Shown in pieces: positions 1 to 10,749 of a DNA stretch of 64,000 bases. Location of the stretch: NCBI GenBank assembly GCA_017983755.1, contig JAGOAU010000004.1, positions 95,628 to 159,627 on the forward strand, given 5' to 3'. Numbering within the stretch: the stretch's first letter is position 1; every line of letters starts with the position of its first letter. Below the pieces are notes generated by a model. That model did not search any database. It was not told where the DNA came from and was given only the letters and a program-made list of their open reading frames with translations. The stretch is from Azonexus sp. Its GTDB lineage: Bacteria > Pseudomonadota > Gammaproteobacteria > Burkholderiales > Rhodocyclaceae. A program made the translations under genes and the position numbers.

Positions 1-160
1 CCAGCGCCAGTTTCTTGACCGGCGACGGTTTCAGGGCCATGCCGCGCCCGGCCGGGCGGTCGGGTTGGGTCAGCACCAGCGCCACGTCGTGCCCGGCAGC
101 AACGATTGCCTGCAGGGCTAGCGCGGCAAATTCCGGGGTCCCGGCGAAAGCCAGCCTCAC
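1..160 (-). CDS. fmt: Methionyl-tRNA formyltransferase, N-terminal part (cut by window edge)
   Basis: Formylates the methionine on initiator tRNA using 10-formyl-tetrahydrofolate. Reading leftwards from a GTG at 160, 53 codons are visible before the edge. They contain [11 protein letters not shown], the [13 protein letters not shown] loop and [10 protein letters not shown], all typical of the N-terminal formyltransferase domain. The GTG start overlaps the TGA stop of the deformylase gene (GTGA), so the two are translationally coupled. That pairing fits their jobs: one adds the formyl group and the other removes it. The catalytic Asn-His-Asp residues and the C-terminal tRNA-binding domain lie outside the window. 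Confidence 0.93.
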   Translation of the reverse strand, partial: MRLAFAGTPEFAALALQAIVAAGHDVALVLTQPDRPAGRGMALKPSPVKKLAL

Positions 161-660
161 GCCGTGACCCGCGCCTGCTTGGCCAGCTTGTTCCTGATGC
201 GTGTCTGTTTCAGTTGCGAAAGATGATCGACGAACACCATTCCGTTCAGGTGGTCGAGTTCATGCTGGATGCACACCGCCAGCAGGCCTTCGGCGACCAG
301 TGTCCGCGCCTGACCGTCGGCATCCTGATAATGGACGGTAACCCGCTCGGCGCGCTCGACCTTCTCGAAGATGCCTGGTACCGACAGACAGCCCTCCTCG
401 CCTTCCTGCTGTCCCTGGAAATTCTCCAGGCGCGGGTTGATCAGCGCCAGCAGGTCGTTGCGGTCTTCCGAGACATCGATCACGACCACCTGCTTGTGGA
501 CGTCCACCTGAGTCGCCGCCAGCCCGATGCCGGGCGCTTCGTACATGGTTTCCGCCATGTCGGCGATCAGGCGGCGAATGGAATCGTCAATTTTGGTGAC
601 AGGCGCCGCAATCTTCTTCAGGCGCGGATCGGGGAAACGCAAAATGGGTAGAAGGGCCAT
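157..660 (-). CDS. def: Peptide deformylase
   Basis: Metalloenzyme that removes the N-formyl group from nascent proteins. At 167 aa it has the normal length and all three family motifs: GIGLAATQ at residues 44-51, EGCLS at 89-93 (metal-binding Cys90) and HELDH at 133-137 (two metal-binding His and the catalytic Glu). The ATG at 660 opens the [14 protein letters not shown] sequence typical of proteobacterial Def. It is the first gene of a def-fmt operon and is divergent from the LysM gene, with a 143-bp shared upstream region that must hold both promoters. Confidence 0.97.
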   Translation of the reverse strand: MALLPILRFPDPRLKKIAAPVTKIDDSIRRLIADMAETMYEAPGIGLAATQVDVHKQVVVIDVSEDRNDLLALINPRLENFQGQQEGEEGCLSVPGIFEKVERAERVTVHYQDADGQARTLVAEGLLAVCIQHELDHLNGMVFVDHLSQLKQTRIRNKLAKQARVTA

Positions 661-803
661 AGGAAATACCGAAAAAAGCTTGCTCGCTTAAGTTATTACG
701 TGCAGAATCTAAAGCAATTCCCGAGATATGGAAGCGGATTTGCCTGACATGGATAGGACCATGATGGCAACTCCGTGTTCCGTCGGCACGTGAGGTTACG
801 ACT

Positions 804-1847
804 ATGGTCCGCATTATATCCGCGCTCATCCTGGCCGTGACGGCCGTTTGTGCATCGGCCGCCGAGCCCCTTCAGCTCGTCGACAACCCCCCAGATCGCC
901 ACGTCGTGGTCAAGGGCGACACGCTTTGGGGCATTTCCGGCAAGTTCCTCAAGGAGCCTTGGCGCTGGCCGGAAATCTGGAACATGAACCGTGACCAGAT
1001 CAAGAACCCGCACCTGATCTACCCCGGCGAAGTCGTTTTCCTCGACCGCTCGGGCAAGAGCCCCCGCCTGCGCATCGGCAAGCCGGTCAAGTCCGGCACC
1101 GGCGGCACCGTCAAGCTCGAGCCGCAAGTCTATTCGACCGCCGACCGGACTGCCATTTCGAGCATTCCGCCGAACATCATCGAGCCCTTCCTGTCGCAGC
1201 CCCTGGTAGTCGAACAAGGCCAGCTAGACAGCGCGCCGCGCATGGTCGCCGGCCCCGAATACCGCAACCTGATGGGTGCCGGCGACAAGGGCTTTGCCGC
1301 CGGCATTACCGATGCCAGCGTGATCAACTGGCACGTCTTCCGCCCGGGCAAACCGCTCAAGGATCCGGAAACCGGCGACGCCATCGGCTACGAGGCCTTC
1401 TTCCTCGGCAACGCCCGTCTGCTCCAGCCGGGAGAACCGGCCGTACTGCAAATCACGGTGGCCAAGGAGGAAATCCTCCCGGGCGATCGCCTGGTGCCGG
1501 CCCCGCCCACCAATCTCATTGCCTATGTCCCGCACCGGCCCGACCAGCAGGTTGCGGCCAGGGTCATGTCGATCTATGGTGGTGTCGATCAGGGCGCCCG
1601 CGGTTCGGTTGTCTCGCTGAACCGTGGCCAGAGCGACGGGCTGGAAGTCGGCCACGTTCTTGCCCTGTTCCGCAACCGCATCGCCGAACGCATCGCCGAG
1701 GATGGCAGCGGCCGCGTCTATACCCCGATTCCGGAAGAGCGTTATGCGCTGGTCTTCGTCTTCCGTGTCTTCAACCGCGTCTCCTATGCGCTGGTTCTCG
1801 ACTCTTCGATTCCCGTGACCGTCGGTGATTCGGCAAGGAATCCGTGA
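804..1847 (+). CDS. Exported LysM-domain protein
   Basis: A 347-aa protein with a signal peptide (about residues 1-20, ending CASAA) followed by one LysM domain at about 33-80 (VVKGDTLWGIS ... NPHLIYPGEVV), which normally binds the glycan of peptidoglycan. The remaining 260 residues are a periplasmic domain with no catalytic motif I recognise. The arrangement matches a conserved proteobacterial protein encoded just before dprA and opposite def. The stop overlaps the dprA GTG start (GTGA), so the two genes are coupled. The exact function is unknown; a role at the cell wall is inferred from LysM. Confidence 0.85.
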   Translation: MVRIISALILAVTAVCASAAEPLQLVDNPPDRHVVVKGDTLWGISGKFLKEPWRWPEIWNMNRDQIKNPHLIYPGEVVFLDRSGKSPRLRIGKPVKSGTGGTVKLEPQVYSTADRTAISSIPPNIIEPFLSQPLVVEQGQLDSAPRMVAGPEYRNLMGAGDKGFAAGITDASVINWHVFRPGKPLKDPETGDAIGYEAFFLGNARLLQPGEPAVLQITVAKEEILPGDRLVPAPPTNLIAYVPHRPDQQVAARVMSIYGGVDQGARGSVVSLNRGQSDGLEVGHVLALFRNRIAERIAEDGSGRVYTPIPEERYALVFVFRVFNRVSYALVLDSSIPVTVGDSARNP

Positions 1848-2923
1848 TCGATAAGGACGGGCTGGCCGCCTGGTTGCGGCTGACCCTGATCCCCGGCCTT
1901 GGCGGCGAGACGCAAAGAAAGCTTCTCGCCGCTTTCGGTTTACCGGAAGCGATTTTCGCCGCCGGACGGCTGGCCACCCGCGCCGTGGCCGGCGACCGTG
2001 CCGATCTCCTGTTCGAATTCGACCCTGCCGAAGGCGTCGACCGCAGCCTCTCCTGGGCCGCGCAACCCGGCCAGCACATCGTCACCCTGGCCGATGCCGA
2101 CTACCCGCAGGCCTTGCTGGAGATCGCCGATCCACCGTGTCTGCTTTACGTGCGCGGCAATCCGGCACTGCTGCGCAGACGCGGGCTGGCCATGGTCGGC
2201 AGCCGCAACGCAACCCCTCAGGGCATGCAAACGGCAGAAAGTTTTGCCAGAACCCTGGCCGGCAAGGGCCTTGCCATCATCAGCGGCCTGGCGCTCGGCA
2301 TCGATGCGGCGTCCCATCGCGGCGCCCTGGCCGCCGGCGGCGAGACCATCGCCGTCATTGGCACCGGTGCCGACCGCCTGTACCCGGCCCGCAACCGCGA
2401 ACTGGCCCTGGCCATTGCCGAACGCGGCGCCATCGTTTCCGAATTTCCCCTCGGCACGCCAGCCATCGCCGCCAATTTTCCGCGCCGTAACCGCATCATT
2501 TCCGGCCTGTCGCGCGGCGTGCTGGTCGTCGAAGCGGCGCCGGAAAGCGGCTCGCTGATCACCGCGCGGCTGGCCGCCGAGCAGGGCCGCGAGGTGTTCG
2601 CCATTCCCGGTTCGATTCATTCACCGGTCGCCCGCGGCTGCCACAAGTTGATCAAGCAGGGTGCCAAACTGGTCGAGACGGCCCAGGACATTCTCGAAGA
2701 GTTCGGGAATTACCGGGAATCGACGGAGGTCGAACCAGCCGAGATTCCCGGCGGCGACGAAAACGCCGTGCTCGCTGCGCTCGGCCACGATCCCTGCTGC
2801 CTCGACGACCTCGCCGAGCGTACCGGACTGGCCGCCGACCAGCTGCTGACCGAACTGCTGACGCTGGAGCTGGTTGGCCAGGTCGCCACCCTGCCCGGCA
2901 ACCGCTACCAGCGCCTCGCCTGA
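1844..2923 (+). CDS. dprA: DNA processing protein DprA (Smf), competence
   Basis: Binds incoming single-stranded DNA during natural transformation and loads RecA on it. The 359-aa protein has an N-terminal helical part (about 1-60), a Rossmann-like DprA core with MVGSRNATPQG, SGLALGIDAASHRGAL and FPRRNRIISGLS, and a C-terminal winged-helix domain (about 295-359). It starts at GTG 1844, overlapping the previous stop. DprA occurs in many non-competent bacteria, so alone it does not prove transformation. It matters here because the window is rich in an uptake-signal-like repeat. Confidence 0.96.
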   Translation: MIDKDGLAAWLRLTLIPGLGGETQRKLLAAFGLPEAIFAAGRLATRAVAGDRADLLFEFDPAEGVDRSLSWAAQPGQHIVTLADADYPQALLEIADPPCLLYVRGNPALLRRRGLAMVGSRNATPQGMQTAESFARTLAGKGLAIISGLALGIDAASHRGALAAGGETIAVIGTGADRLYPARNRELALAIAERGAIVSEFPLGTPAIAANFPRRNRIISGLSRGVLVVEAAPESGSLITARLAAEQGREVFAIPGSIHSPVARGCHKLIKQGAKLVETAQDILEEFGNYRESTEVEPAEIPGGDENAVLAALGHDPCCLDDLAERTGLAADQLLTELLTLELVGQVATLPGNRYQRLA

Positions 2924-3001
2924 GCCCCCCATATATGTAGACGGCTTGCCAAGCCGCGCGCCGGGCACTTATCATGCCCCGGCATCCAACCGACAGAACC
3001 C

Positions 3002-5527
3002 ATGACAAAAAAGCTGATCATTGCCGAAAAACCCTCCGTCGCCGCCGACATCGCCAAGGCGCTGGGGGGCTTTACCAAGCACGACGACTACTACGAAAGC
3101 GAGTCGCACGTGCTTTCCTCGGCCATCGGCCACCTGCTGGAACTGTCCTGCCCCGAAGAATTCGAGGTCAAGCGCGGCAAATGGTCCTTCGCCCATCTGC
3201 CGGTGATCCCGCCGCATTTTGCGCTGTCGCCGATCGAGAAGACCGAGTCGCGCCTGAAGCTGCTCAACAAGCTGATCAAGCGCAAGGACGTCGAAGGCCT
3301 GATCAATGCCTGCGACGCCGGGCGCGAGGGTGAACTGATCTTCAACTACATCGCCCAGCACTCCAAAACCACCAAGCCGGTGCAACGTCTGTGGCTGCAA
3401 TCGATGACCCAGGGCGCCATCCGCGACGGCTTCGCCCGCCTGCGCCACGGCAACGACATGCAGGGCCTCGGCGACGCCGCCGTCTGCCGTTCCGAATCCG
3501 ACTGGCTGGTCGGCATCAACGGCACGCGGGCAATGACCGCCTTCAACTCGAAGACCGGCGGCTTCCACCTGACCACCGTCGGCCGCGTGCAGACGCCGAC
3601 GCTGGCCATCGTCGTCGAGCGCGAAAGGAAGATCCGCGAATTCAAGCCGCGCGCCTACTGGGAAGTCGAGGCCGAGTTCGCCGCCCGGGCCGGCAACTAT
3701 ACCGGCAAGTGGTTCGACGAAGGCTACAAGGGTAAGGAAGAAGACGAACACGCCCGCGCCGACCGCCTGTGGGAACAGAACAAGGCCGATGCCATCCGTG
3801 TCGCCACCCTCGGCAAGCCCGGCATCGTTACCGAAGAAGCCAAGCCCGAAACCCGTCTCTCGCCGCTGCTTTTCGACCTGACCAGCCTGCAGCGCGAAGC
3901 CAATGCCCGCTTCGGCTTCTCGGCCAAGACCACGCTGTCGCTGGCACAGGCGCTCTATGAAAAGCACAAGGTGCTCACCTACCCGCGGACCGACTCGCGC
4001 TGCCTGCCGGAAGACTACCTGGCCACGGTCAAGGAAACCATGCGCGTACTGACCGGCGAAGGTGCCGGCAAGGGTCATGACGAGGTGCTGCTCGCCCGCT
4101 ATTCGCCCTTCGCCCACCAGATACTGGCGCGCAACTGGGTGCTGCCGAACAAGCGCATTTTCAACAACGCCAAGATCAGCGACCACTTCGCCATCATCCC
4201 GACGCCGCAGGCGCCCAAGCACCTGAACGAACTGGAACAGAAACTCTACGACTTCGTCGTCAAGCGCTTCCTCTCGGTCTTCTTCCCGGCTGCCGAATAC
4301 CTGGTCACCACCCGCATCACCCGCGTCGAAGGCCATCCCTTCAAGACCGAAGGCAAGGTGCTGGTCAATCCTGGCTGGCTCACCGTGCACGGCAAGGAAG
4401 GCCAGGAAGGCAGCGAAGGCAACCTGGTTGCGGTCGACGCCGGCGAAAAGGTCAAAACCGAGGAAGTCAGCGTCAAGGCCAACGAGACCAAGCCACCACC
4501 GCGCTACTCGGAAGCGACCCTGCTCAGCGCCATGGAAGGCGCCGGCAAGATGGTCGACGACGAGGAACTCAAGGCGGCGATGGCCGGCCGCGGCCTCGGC
4601 ACGCCGGCGACGCGCGCCCAGATTATCGAGAACCTGATCGGCGAACAGTACATGCACCGCGAAGGCCGCGAGTTGATCCCAACCGCCAAGGCGTTCTCGT
4701 TGATGACGCTGCTCAACGGCCTCGGCGTCACCGAACTGACCCAGCCGGAACTGACCGGCGAGTGGGAATGGAAGCTCGGCCGCATAGAGAAAGGCGAATT
4801 CACCCGCGCCGAATTCATGCGCGAAATCGCGGAAATGACCCGCCACATCGTCGAGCGCGCCAAGACCTTCGACAGCGACACCATTCCCGGCGATTTCGGC
4901 GTGTTGACCGCGCCGTGCCCGCGCTGCGGCGGCCAGATTCGCGAAACGTACAAGAAATTCCAGTGCGGCGGCTGCAACTATTCGCTGTGGAAGATCGTCG
5001 CCGGGCGCCAGTTCGAGCCGGCCGAAATCAACACCCTGATTACCGAAAAGCAGATTGGCCCGCTGACCGGGTTTCGCAACAAGATGGGCCGTACTTTCGC
5101 CGCCGCCATCAAGCTGAACGACAACATGGAGCCGGAATTCGATTTCGGCCAGGACAAGACGGGTGACGAGGCCAATGCCGAACCGGTCGACTTCTCCGGC
5201 CAGCAAAGCCTCGGCAAGTGTCCGAAATGTGCTGCCGGCGTCTACGATCTCGGCACCTCCTACGTTTGCGAGAAATCCGTCGGTCCGGCCAAAACCTGCG
5301 ATTTCCGTTCCGGCAAGATCATCCTTCAGCAGCCGATCGATGCGGCCCAGATGCAGAAGCTGCTGGCCGACGGCAAGACCGATCTGCTGAAGGAATTCGT
5401 TTCCAACCGCACCCGCCGCAAGTTCTCGGCCTATCTGGTGGCCAAGGACGGCAAGGTCGGTTTCGAATTCGAGAAGAAGGCAGCGGCCAAGAAGCCGGCC
5501 GCCGCCAAGAAAAAGGCCGAAGCCTGA
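3002..5527 (+). CDS. topB: DNA topoisomerase III (type IA)
   Basis: Cuts and passes single strands, decatenating DNA and resolving recombination intermediates. The 841-aa protein starts with the TOPRIM domain (KLIIAEKPSVA; DAGREGELIF). The active-site tyrosine is residue 327 in TYPRTDSR. Two C-terminal zinc-ribbon-like modules follow (CPRCGGQI ... CGGC and CPKCAAG ... C), and the tail is Lys/Ala-rich (KKAAAKKPAAAKKKAEA), likely non-specific DNA binding. It lies 78 bp after dprA on the same strand. A copy of the dispersed repeat lies in frame at 4426-4457 and encodes AVDAGEKVK. Confidence 0.97.
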   Translation: MTKKLIIAEKPSVAADIAKALGGFTKHDDYYESESHVLSSAIGHLLELSCPEEFEVKRGKWSFAHLPVIPPHFALSPIEKTESRLKLLNKLIKRKDVEGLINACDAGREGELIFNYIAQHSKTTKPVQRLWLQSMTQGAIRDGFARLRHGNDMQGLGDAAVCRSESDWLVGINGTRAMTAFNSKTGGFHLTTVGRVQTPTLAIVVERERKIREFKPRAYWEVEAEFAARAGNYTGKWFDEGYKGKEEDEHARADRLWEQNKADAIRVATLGKPGIVTEEAKPETRLSPLLFDLTSLQREANARFGFSAKTTLSLAQALYEKHKVLTYPRTDSRCLPEDYLATVKETMRVLTGEGAGKGHDEVLLARYSPFAHQILARNWVLPNKRIFNNAKISDHFAIIPTPQAPKHLNELEQKLYDFVVKRFLSVFFPAAEYLVTTRITRVEGHPFKTEGKVLVNPGWLTVHGKEGQEGSEGNLVAVDAGEKVKTEEVSVKANETKPPPRYSEATLLSAMEGAGKMVDDEELKAAMAGRGLGTPATRAQIIENLIGEQYMHREGRELIPTAKAFSLMTLLNGLGVTELTQPELTGEWEWKLGRIEKGEFTRAEFMREIAEMTRHIVERAKTFDSDTIPGDFGVLTAPCPRCGGQIRETYKKFQCGGCNYSLWKIVAGRQFEPAEINTLITEKQIGPLTGFRNKMGRTFAAAIKLNDNMEPEFDFGQDKTGDEANAEPVDFSGQQSLGKCPKCAAGVYDLGTSYVCEKSVGPAKTCDFRSGKIILQQPIDAAQMQKLLADGKTDLLKEFVSNRTRRKFSAYLVAKDGKVGFEFEKKAAAKKPAAAKKKAEA
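4426..4457 (+). repeat. Dispersed TGCGGTCGAC repeat copy inside topB
   Basis: Exact core (4429-4438) followed by GAAAA and then AAAA tracts. It is a nearly ideal copy although it is read as topB codons (AVDAGEKVK). Confidence 0.7.
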
Positions 5528-5578
5528 TCGTCGTCGCAACGAAGCAACAAAGCATCACTAATTCCAGGGAGAAGATCG

Positions 5579-6721
5579 ATGTCGTTGAAAACGAGCATCC
5601 GCCGCCTGTTCGCTGTCGCCGCACTGGCCGCAAGCACACTGGCCACCGCCGAGACCGGGGTTACCGACGGCTCCATCGTGATCGGCCAGTCGGTTCCGCT
5701 GAGCGGTCCGGCCCAGGAACTGGGCATCGAGATGCAACTCGGCGCCAAGCTTTATTTCGATCACATCAACGCCCAAGGCGGGGTCAACGGGCGCAAGATC
5801 AAGCTGCTCACCCTCGACGACGGCTATGAGCCGGACCGTGCAACGGCCAACACCAGGCAACTGATCGACAAGGATGACGTCTTCTCCCTCTTCGGCTACG
5901 TCGGCACGCCGACCAGCCTGGCCGCGCTGAAGGTATCCAACCCGGCGGGCGTTCCCTTCATCGGCGCCTTCACCGGCGCCGAGGCGCTGCGCATGCCGTT
6001 CAACCGGCTGATCTTCAACATCCGCGCCAGCTATGGCGACGAAACGGAGAAAATCGTCGAGCAATTCACCTCGCTCAACGTCAAGCGCATCGCCGTTTTC
6101 TACCAGAACGACGCCTATGGCAACGCCGGCCTGAGCGGTGTCGAAAAGGCGATGGCCAAGCGCGACCTGAAGCTGGTCGCCACCGCCACCGTCGAGCGCA
6201 ATTCGAGCGACGTCGCTGCCGCCGTCAAGACCCTGATCGCCGCCAAACCCGACATGGTGGTCATGGTCACCACCTACAAGTCGACCGCTGCCTTCATCAA
6301 CGCCATGCGCGCCGCCGGCAGCGCCGCCCAGTTCTACACCGTTTCCTTCGTCGGCAGCCGGGCACTGGCCAACGAACTCGGTGCCGCCGGCGCCGGTGTC
6401 GGCATTTCCCAGGTCGTACCCTTCCCTTGGTCACGCACCGTACCCGTCGTCCGCGACTACCAGAAGCTGCTGGCCGCCTCCGGCAGCGGCCGCGACGTCT
6501 CGTTCACCAGCCTCGAAGGTTACATCGCCGCCCGGGTATTCGTCGAAGGACTGCGCCGCGCCGGCAAGGAACTGACTCGCGACAAGTTCATCTCGGCCAT
6601 GGAAAACCTGCGTAACTTCGATGCCGGCGGCTTCGCCGTCAATTTCACGCCAGGCAACCATAACGGATCGAACTTCGTCGAACTGACCATCATCCGCAAG
6701 GACGGCAGCTTCATGCACTGA
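5579..6721 (+). CDS. Branched-chain amino-acid-type ABC substrate-binding protein
   Basis: A 380-aa periplasmic binding protein of the LivJ/type I family. It has a signal peptide (residues 1-24, ending STLATA) and then the family opening GVTDGSIVIGQSVPLSGPAQELG with INAQGGVNGRKIKLL. A purine-like binding loop FLF-type region lies at about 100-120. RBS GGAG precedes the ATG. No permease or ATPase gene is adjacent, so it is an orphan: it may serve a transporter elsewhere or act as a sensor. The ligand cannot be predicted beyond an amino acid or other small carboxylate. Confidence 0.88.
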   Translation: MSLKTSIRRLFAVAALAASTLATAETGVTDGSIVIGQSVPLSGPAQELGIEMQLGAKLYFDHINAQGGVNGRKIKLLTLDDGYEPDRATANTRQLIDKDDVFSLFGYVGTPTSLAALKVSNPAGVPFIGAFTGAEALRMPFNRLIFNIRASYGDETEKIVEQFTSLNVKRIAVFYQNDAYGNAGLSGVEKAMAKRDLKLVATATVERNSSDVAAAVKTLIAAKPDMVVMVTTYKSTAAFINAMRAAGSAAQFYTVSFVGSRALANELGAAGAGVGISQVVPFPWSRTVPVVRDYQKLLAASGSGRDVSFTSLEGYIAARVFVEGLRRAGKELTRDKFISAMENLRNFDAGGFAVNFTPGNHNGSNFVELTIIRKDGSFMH

Positions 6722-6736
6722 ACCCAGGTGCGCCGG

Positions 6737-6750
6737 GTTTCACGTGAAAC
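6737..6750. promoter_or_regulatory. parS centromere site (ParB-binding), perfect palindrome
   Basis: GTTTCACGTGAAAC, the conserved 14-base core of bacterial parS. It sits in the 30-bp gap between two convergent genes, about 13 kb from dnaN. Confidence 0.88.
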
Positions 6751-6751
6751 C

Positions 6752-7666
6752 TCAACGTACCGCGGTCGCCCCTGGCAGCTGGCAGGACAGGATCGCCGCC
6801 CGCACGGCGTCGATGGCCTGCGGCCGCGGGAAGGTCACCCGCCACACCAGCCCCACCGTACGCGCCGGCTGGGTGCCGGCAAAAGGCAGCACGCGGACCA
6901 TCGGTTCCCTGGCGATTAGCGGATCGGCCGCCGTGCTCGGCATCACCGCCACGCCGGCGCCACTCGCCACCATGTAGCGGATGGTTTCCAGCGAACTGCC
7001 TTCGAGCGAATGCTCCAGCGCATCCGGCGCCGTCAGGCGCGGGCAGGATTCCAGCACCTGGTCGCGGAAACAGTTGCCCTGGCCAAGCAGCAGCAGGTTC
7101 TGGCCGTCGAGTTCCCCGGCGGCAACATCAGGCCGCCCGACCCAGGGATGGGCGGCGGGGACGACGACGCGGAACGGCTCCTCGTAGACCGGCTGGGCGA
7201 CCAGTCCCGCTTCCGCGAAGGGCAGTGCAATGACGATGACGTCAAGTTCGCCGGCCTTCAGCGCCGGAATCAGGTTGCCGGTGAAATCCTCCTTGAGGAA
7301 CAGCGGCATCCTGGGCGCCTGCCGGTTCAGGGCCGGGATCAGCTGCGGCAGCAGGTAGGGCGCAATCGTATAGATGATGCCGACGCGCAGCTGGCCGCTC
7401 ATCGGATCGCCGGTCGCTTCGGCGATCTCTTCCAACTTGACCGCCTCATCCAGCACCCGCCGGGCCTGGGTGACGATGCGCTCGCCGAGGGCGGTAATCC
7501 GTACGTCGGAGGCGGTGCGCTCGAACAACGCGGCGCCGAGCTGGCCTTCGACCTTCTTCAAGGCGACCGACAGCGTCGGCTGGCTGACGTGGCAGGCCTC
7601 CGCCGCCCGGCCGAAATGTCGCTCGCGGGCCAGCGCGACGATATAGCGCATTTCGGTCAGGGTCAT
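6752..7666 (-). CDS. oxyR: Hydrogen-peroxide-sensing LysR regulator OxyR
   Basis: LysR-type activator of peroxide defence. The N-terminal winged helix-turn-helix spans about residues 1-60 (HFGRAAEACHVSQPTLSVAL). The effector domain carries the two redox cysteines in QGNCFRDQVLESC, at residues 199 and 208, the same numbers as in E. coli OxyR. The start is the ATG at 7666 (MTLTEMRYIVALARERHFG), the conserved family opening; a longer upstream frame is possible but unlikely. It overlaps the rsuA stop by 4 bp, so its translation is coupled to a ribosomal-RNA modification enzyme. A perfect parS lies right after its stop codon. Confidence 0.95.
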   Translation of the reverse strand: MTLTEMRYIVALARERHFGRAAEACHVSQPTLSVALKKVEGQLGAALFERTASDVRITALGERIVTQARRVLDEAVKLEEIAEATGDPMSGQLRVGIIYTIAPYLLPQLIPALNRQAPRMPLFLKEDFTGNLIPALKAGELDVIVIALPFAEAGLVAQPVYEEPFRVVVPAAHPWVGRPDVAAGELDGQNLLLLGQGNCFRDQVLESCPRLTAPDALEHSLEGSSLETIRYMVASGAGVAVMPSTAADPLIAREPMVRVLPFAGTQPARTVGLVWRVTFPRPQAIDAVRAAILSCQLPGATAVR

Positions 7667-8370
7667 GGCGAATAGCCCAGTTTTTGCAGGTCGACCGCAG
7701 TCAGCCAGCGCCACTCACCGGGCTTGAGGTCCGGCGGCAGGAAGAACTCGCCGACCGCCTCGCGATGCAGGCCCTCGACCCGGTTGCCGGCGGCGGCGAC
7801 CATGCGTTTGACCTGGTGGTATTTGCCCTCGGTCACCGTCAGCCGCAGCAAATTCTCGTCGGCAATTTCGGCGGCTGCCGCCGCGATCGGTTCCGGCTCG
7901 TCGTTGAGCAGCACGCCGGCCAGCAACTGGTCGACCTGCGCCTGGTCGACCGGGTGTTTGGTCGTTGCCAGGTAAACCTTTGGCACCTTGCGCCTGGCAG
8001 ACGACAGGACATGGTTGAGCTGGCCGTCGTCGGTAATCAGCAACAGGCCGGTGGTGTCCTCGTCAAGGCGGCCGATCGGCTGCACGCCCCGCTCGCGCAA
8101 TGGCAGCGGCAGCAGTTCGAGCACGCTCGGGTGATGCTGCGGCTTGCGCGAACATTCGTAGCCCGCCGGCTTGTGCAGCACCAGGCTGGCGAATTCGGCA
8201 TAGGGCCAGTCGACGCCATCGACCGTGAAGACGAGGCCGGCAGTATCGACTTCGGCGAAGGGATCGTCGCAGAGCACGCCATTGACGGCGACCCGTTCGT
8301 GGCGAATCAGCGCCCGGCAGCCCTTGCGGGTGCCGAAACCGTGCTTCTGGAGGAGTCGTTCTAGTTGCAT
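7663..8370 (-). CDS. rsuA: Small-subunit rRNA pseudouridine synthase (RsuA family)
   Basis: Isomerises one uridine of 16S rRNA to pseudouridine. The 235-aa protein has an N-terminal S4-like RNA-binding part (LERLLQKHGFGTRKGCRALI) and the catalytic motif GRLDEDTTGLLL, whose first Asp is the nucleophile. EGKYHQVKRMVAAAGN near the C-terminus is also typical. The start is the ATG at 8370 by alignment to RsuA (231 aa in E. coli). It is the first gene of an rsuA-oxyR unit and overlaps oxyR by 4 bp. The C-terminal codons AVDLQKLG are encoded by a repeat copy. Confidence 0.92.
   Translation of the reverse strand: MQLERLLQKHGFGTRKGCRALIRHERVAVNGVLCDDPFAEVDTAGLVFTVDGVDWPYAEFASLVLHKPAGYECSRKPQHHPSVLELLPLPLRERGVQPIGRLDEDTTGLLLITDDGQLNHVLSSARRKVPKVYLATTKHPVDQAQVDQLLAGVLLNDEPEPIAAAAAEIADENLLRLTVTEGKYHQVKRMVAAAGNRVEGLHREAVGEFFLPPDLKPGEWRWLTAVDLQKLGYSP
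7679..7702 (-). repeat. Dispersed TGCGGTCGAC repeat copy at the rsuA 3' end
   Basis: Exact core on the minus strand (7690-7699) followed by an AAAAA tract. It encodes the last residues of the pseudouridine synthase. Confidence 0.55.
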
Positions 8371-8510
8371 GGCGTGGATGCTAACACGGCCGATTGATTT
8401 CGTTGGCGGGCCGCCCAGGGCGCGAAGACGAGCCGCCGACAGTGCGATTGGCACGGCAAGGCGAAGTCGACAAAGCGATGGGCGGCCGGCGAATGAAATA
8501 CAATTCCGCC

Positions 8511-8981
8511 ATGAATTTCGAACACCTTATCCAGATCAACGACCCGGAAAACCCACTCATCCTGCCGCTGACCCGCGACCAGGTATGGCAGGGACTGCTC
8601 CACCGCGTCGAAGACCCCGTTCCCTTTCTGCCGGGACTGGAGTCGTGCACCATCCTCGAACGACAGGCCGGCGAACTGTCGCGCGAGCTGGATTTCGGCT
8701 CGGCAACGATCCACGACCGGGTGACGCTGGCCGAAGCCCAATGGGTGCGTTTCGACATCGTGCAGTCCGCCACCCACGCCGGCGGCAGCCTGACCATCAG
8801 CATCGAGGAACCGCAACCGACCTGCCTCTTCCTGCGCTTCGCCTACCGGACGACGCTGGCCAGCACCCCGAACTCAGAAGAGCGGGCCTACATCGAATAC
8901 GTCAAATCGGCCTACCATCAGTCCGACGTCGATTGCGTGCGGATCATCCGCACGCTGGCAGCCGGCGGCAAGGCGCAATAA
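8511..8981 (+). CDS. DUF1857-like START/SRPBCC-fold protein
   Basis: A 156-aa cytoplasmic protein with no signal peptide or membrane segment. The opening (FEHLIQIND ... PLTRDQVWQGLLHRV ... FLPGLESCTI) is characteristic of the AtaL-like DUF1857 family, which adopts the ligand-binding SRPBCC fold. The start is the ATG at 8511, just after a weak purine stretch; an in-frame ATG at 8394 is less likely because the family motif starts at 8511. It is divergent from rsuA across 140 bp. The ligand and role are unknown. Confidence 0.75.
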   Translation: MNFEHLIQINDPENPLILPLTRDQVWQGLLHRVEDPVPFLPGLESCTILERQAGELSRELDFGSATIHDRVTLAEAQWVRFDIVQSATHAGGSLTISIEEPQPTCLFLRFAYRTTLASTPNSEERAYIEYVKSAYHQSDVDCVRIIRTLAAGGKAQ

Positions 8982-9009
8982 ATAGGCCGCAGACGTAGCG
9001 CCTGCGGCC

Positions 9010-9043
9010 GGTTGCGGTCGACGCCCGAAAACGGGCAAAAACC
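9010..9043 (+). repeat. Dispersed TGCGGTCGAC repeat copy, intergenic
   Basis: A textbook copy: GTTGCGGTCGAC, four bases, GAAAA, five bases, AAAAA. It fills the 70-bp gap between the convergent DUF1857 and ybiT genes and contains a short CCCG/CGGG stem that may help termination. Confidence 0.8.
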
Positions 9044-9051
9044 GGGATCGC

Positions 9052-10674
<1,623 letters not shown>

Positions 10675-10716
10675 GGCGATTCCGATCTGAAAAATACGGT
10701 AGGACGAAGGGGCGGA

Positions 10717-10749
10717 TTTTACCTGTTTTCAACGGGTTGACCGCGAATC
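10717..10749 (-). repeat. Degenerate dispersed repeat copy in the ybiT/gshA promoter region
   Basis: On the minus strand CGCGGTCAAC (one change in the palindrome and one before it), then GAAAA and AAAA tracts at the usual spacing. It lies between the divergent starts of ybiT and gshA, so it may overlap their promoters. Confidence 0.5.

Noticed and set aside
2972-5539. 855-codon open frame antisense to topB
   Set aside because: Composition is an artefact of G+C-rich codons; topB on the other strand has all type IA topoisomerase motifs.
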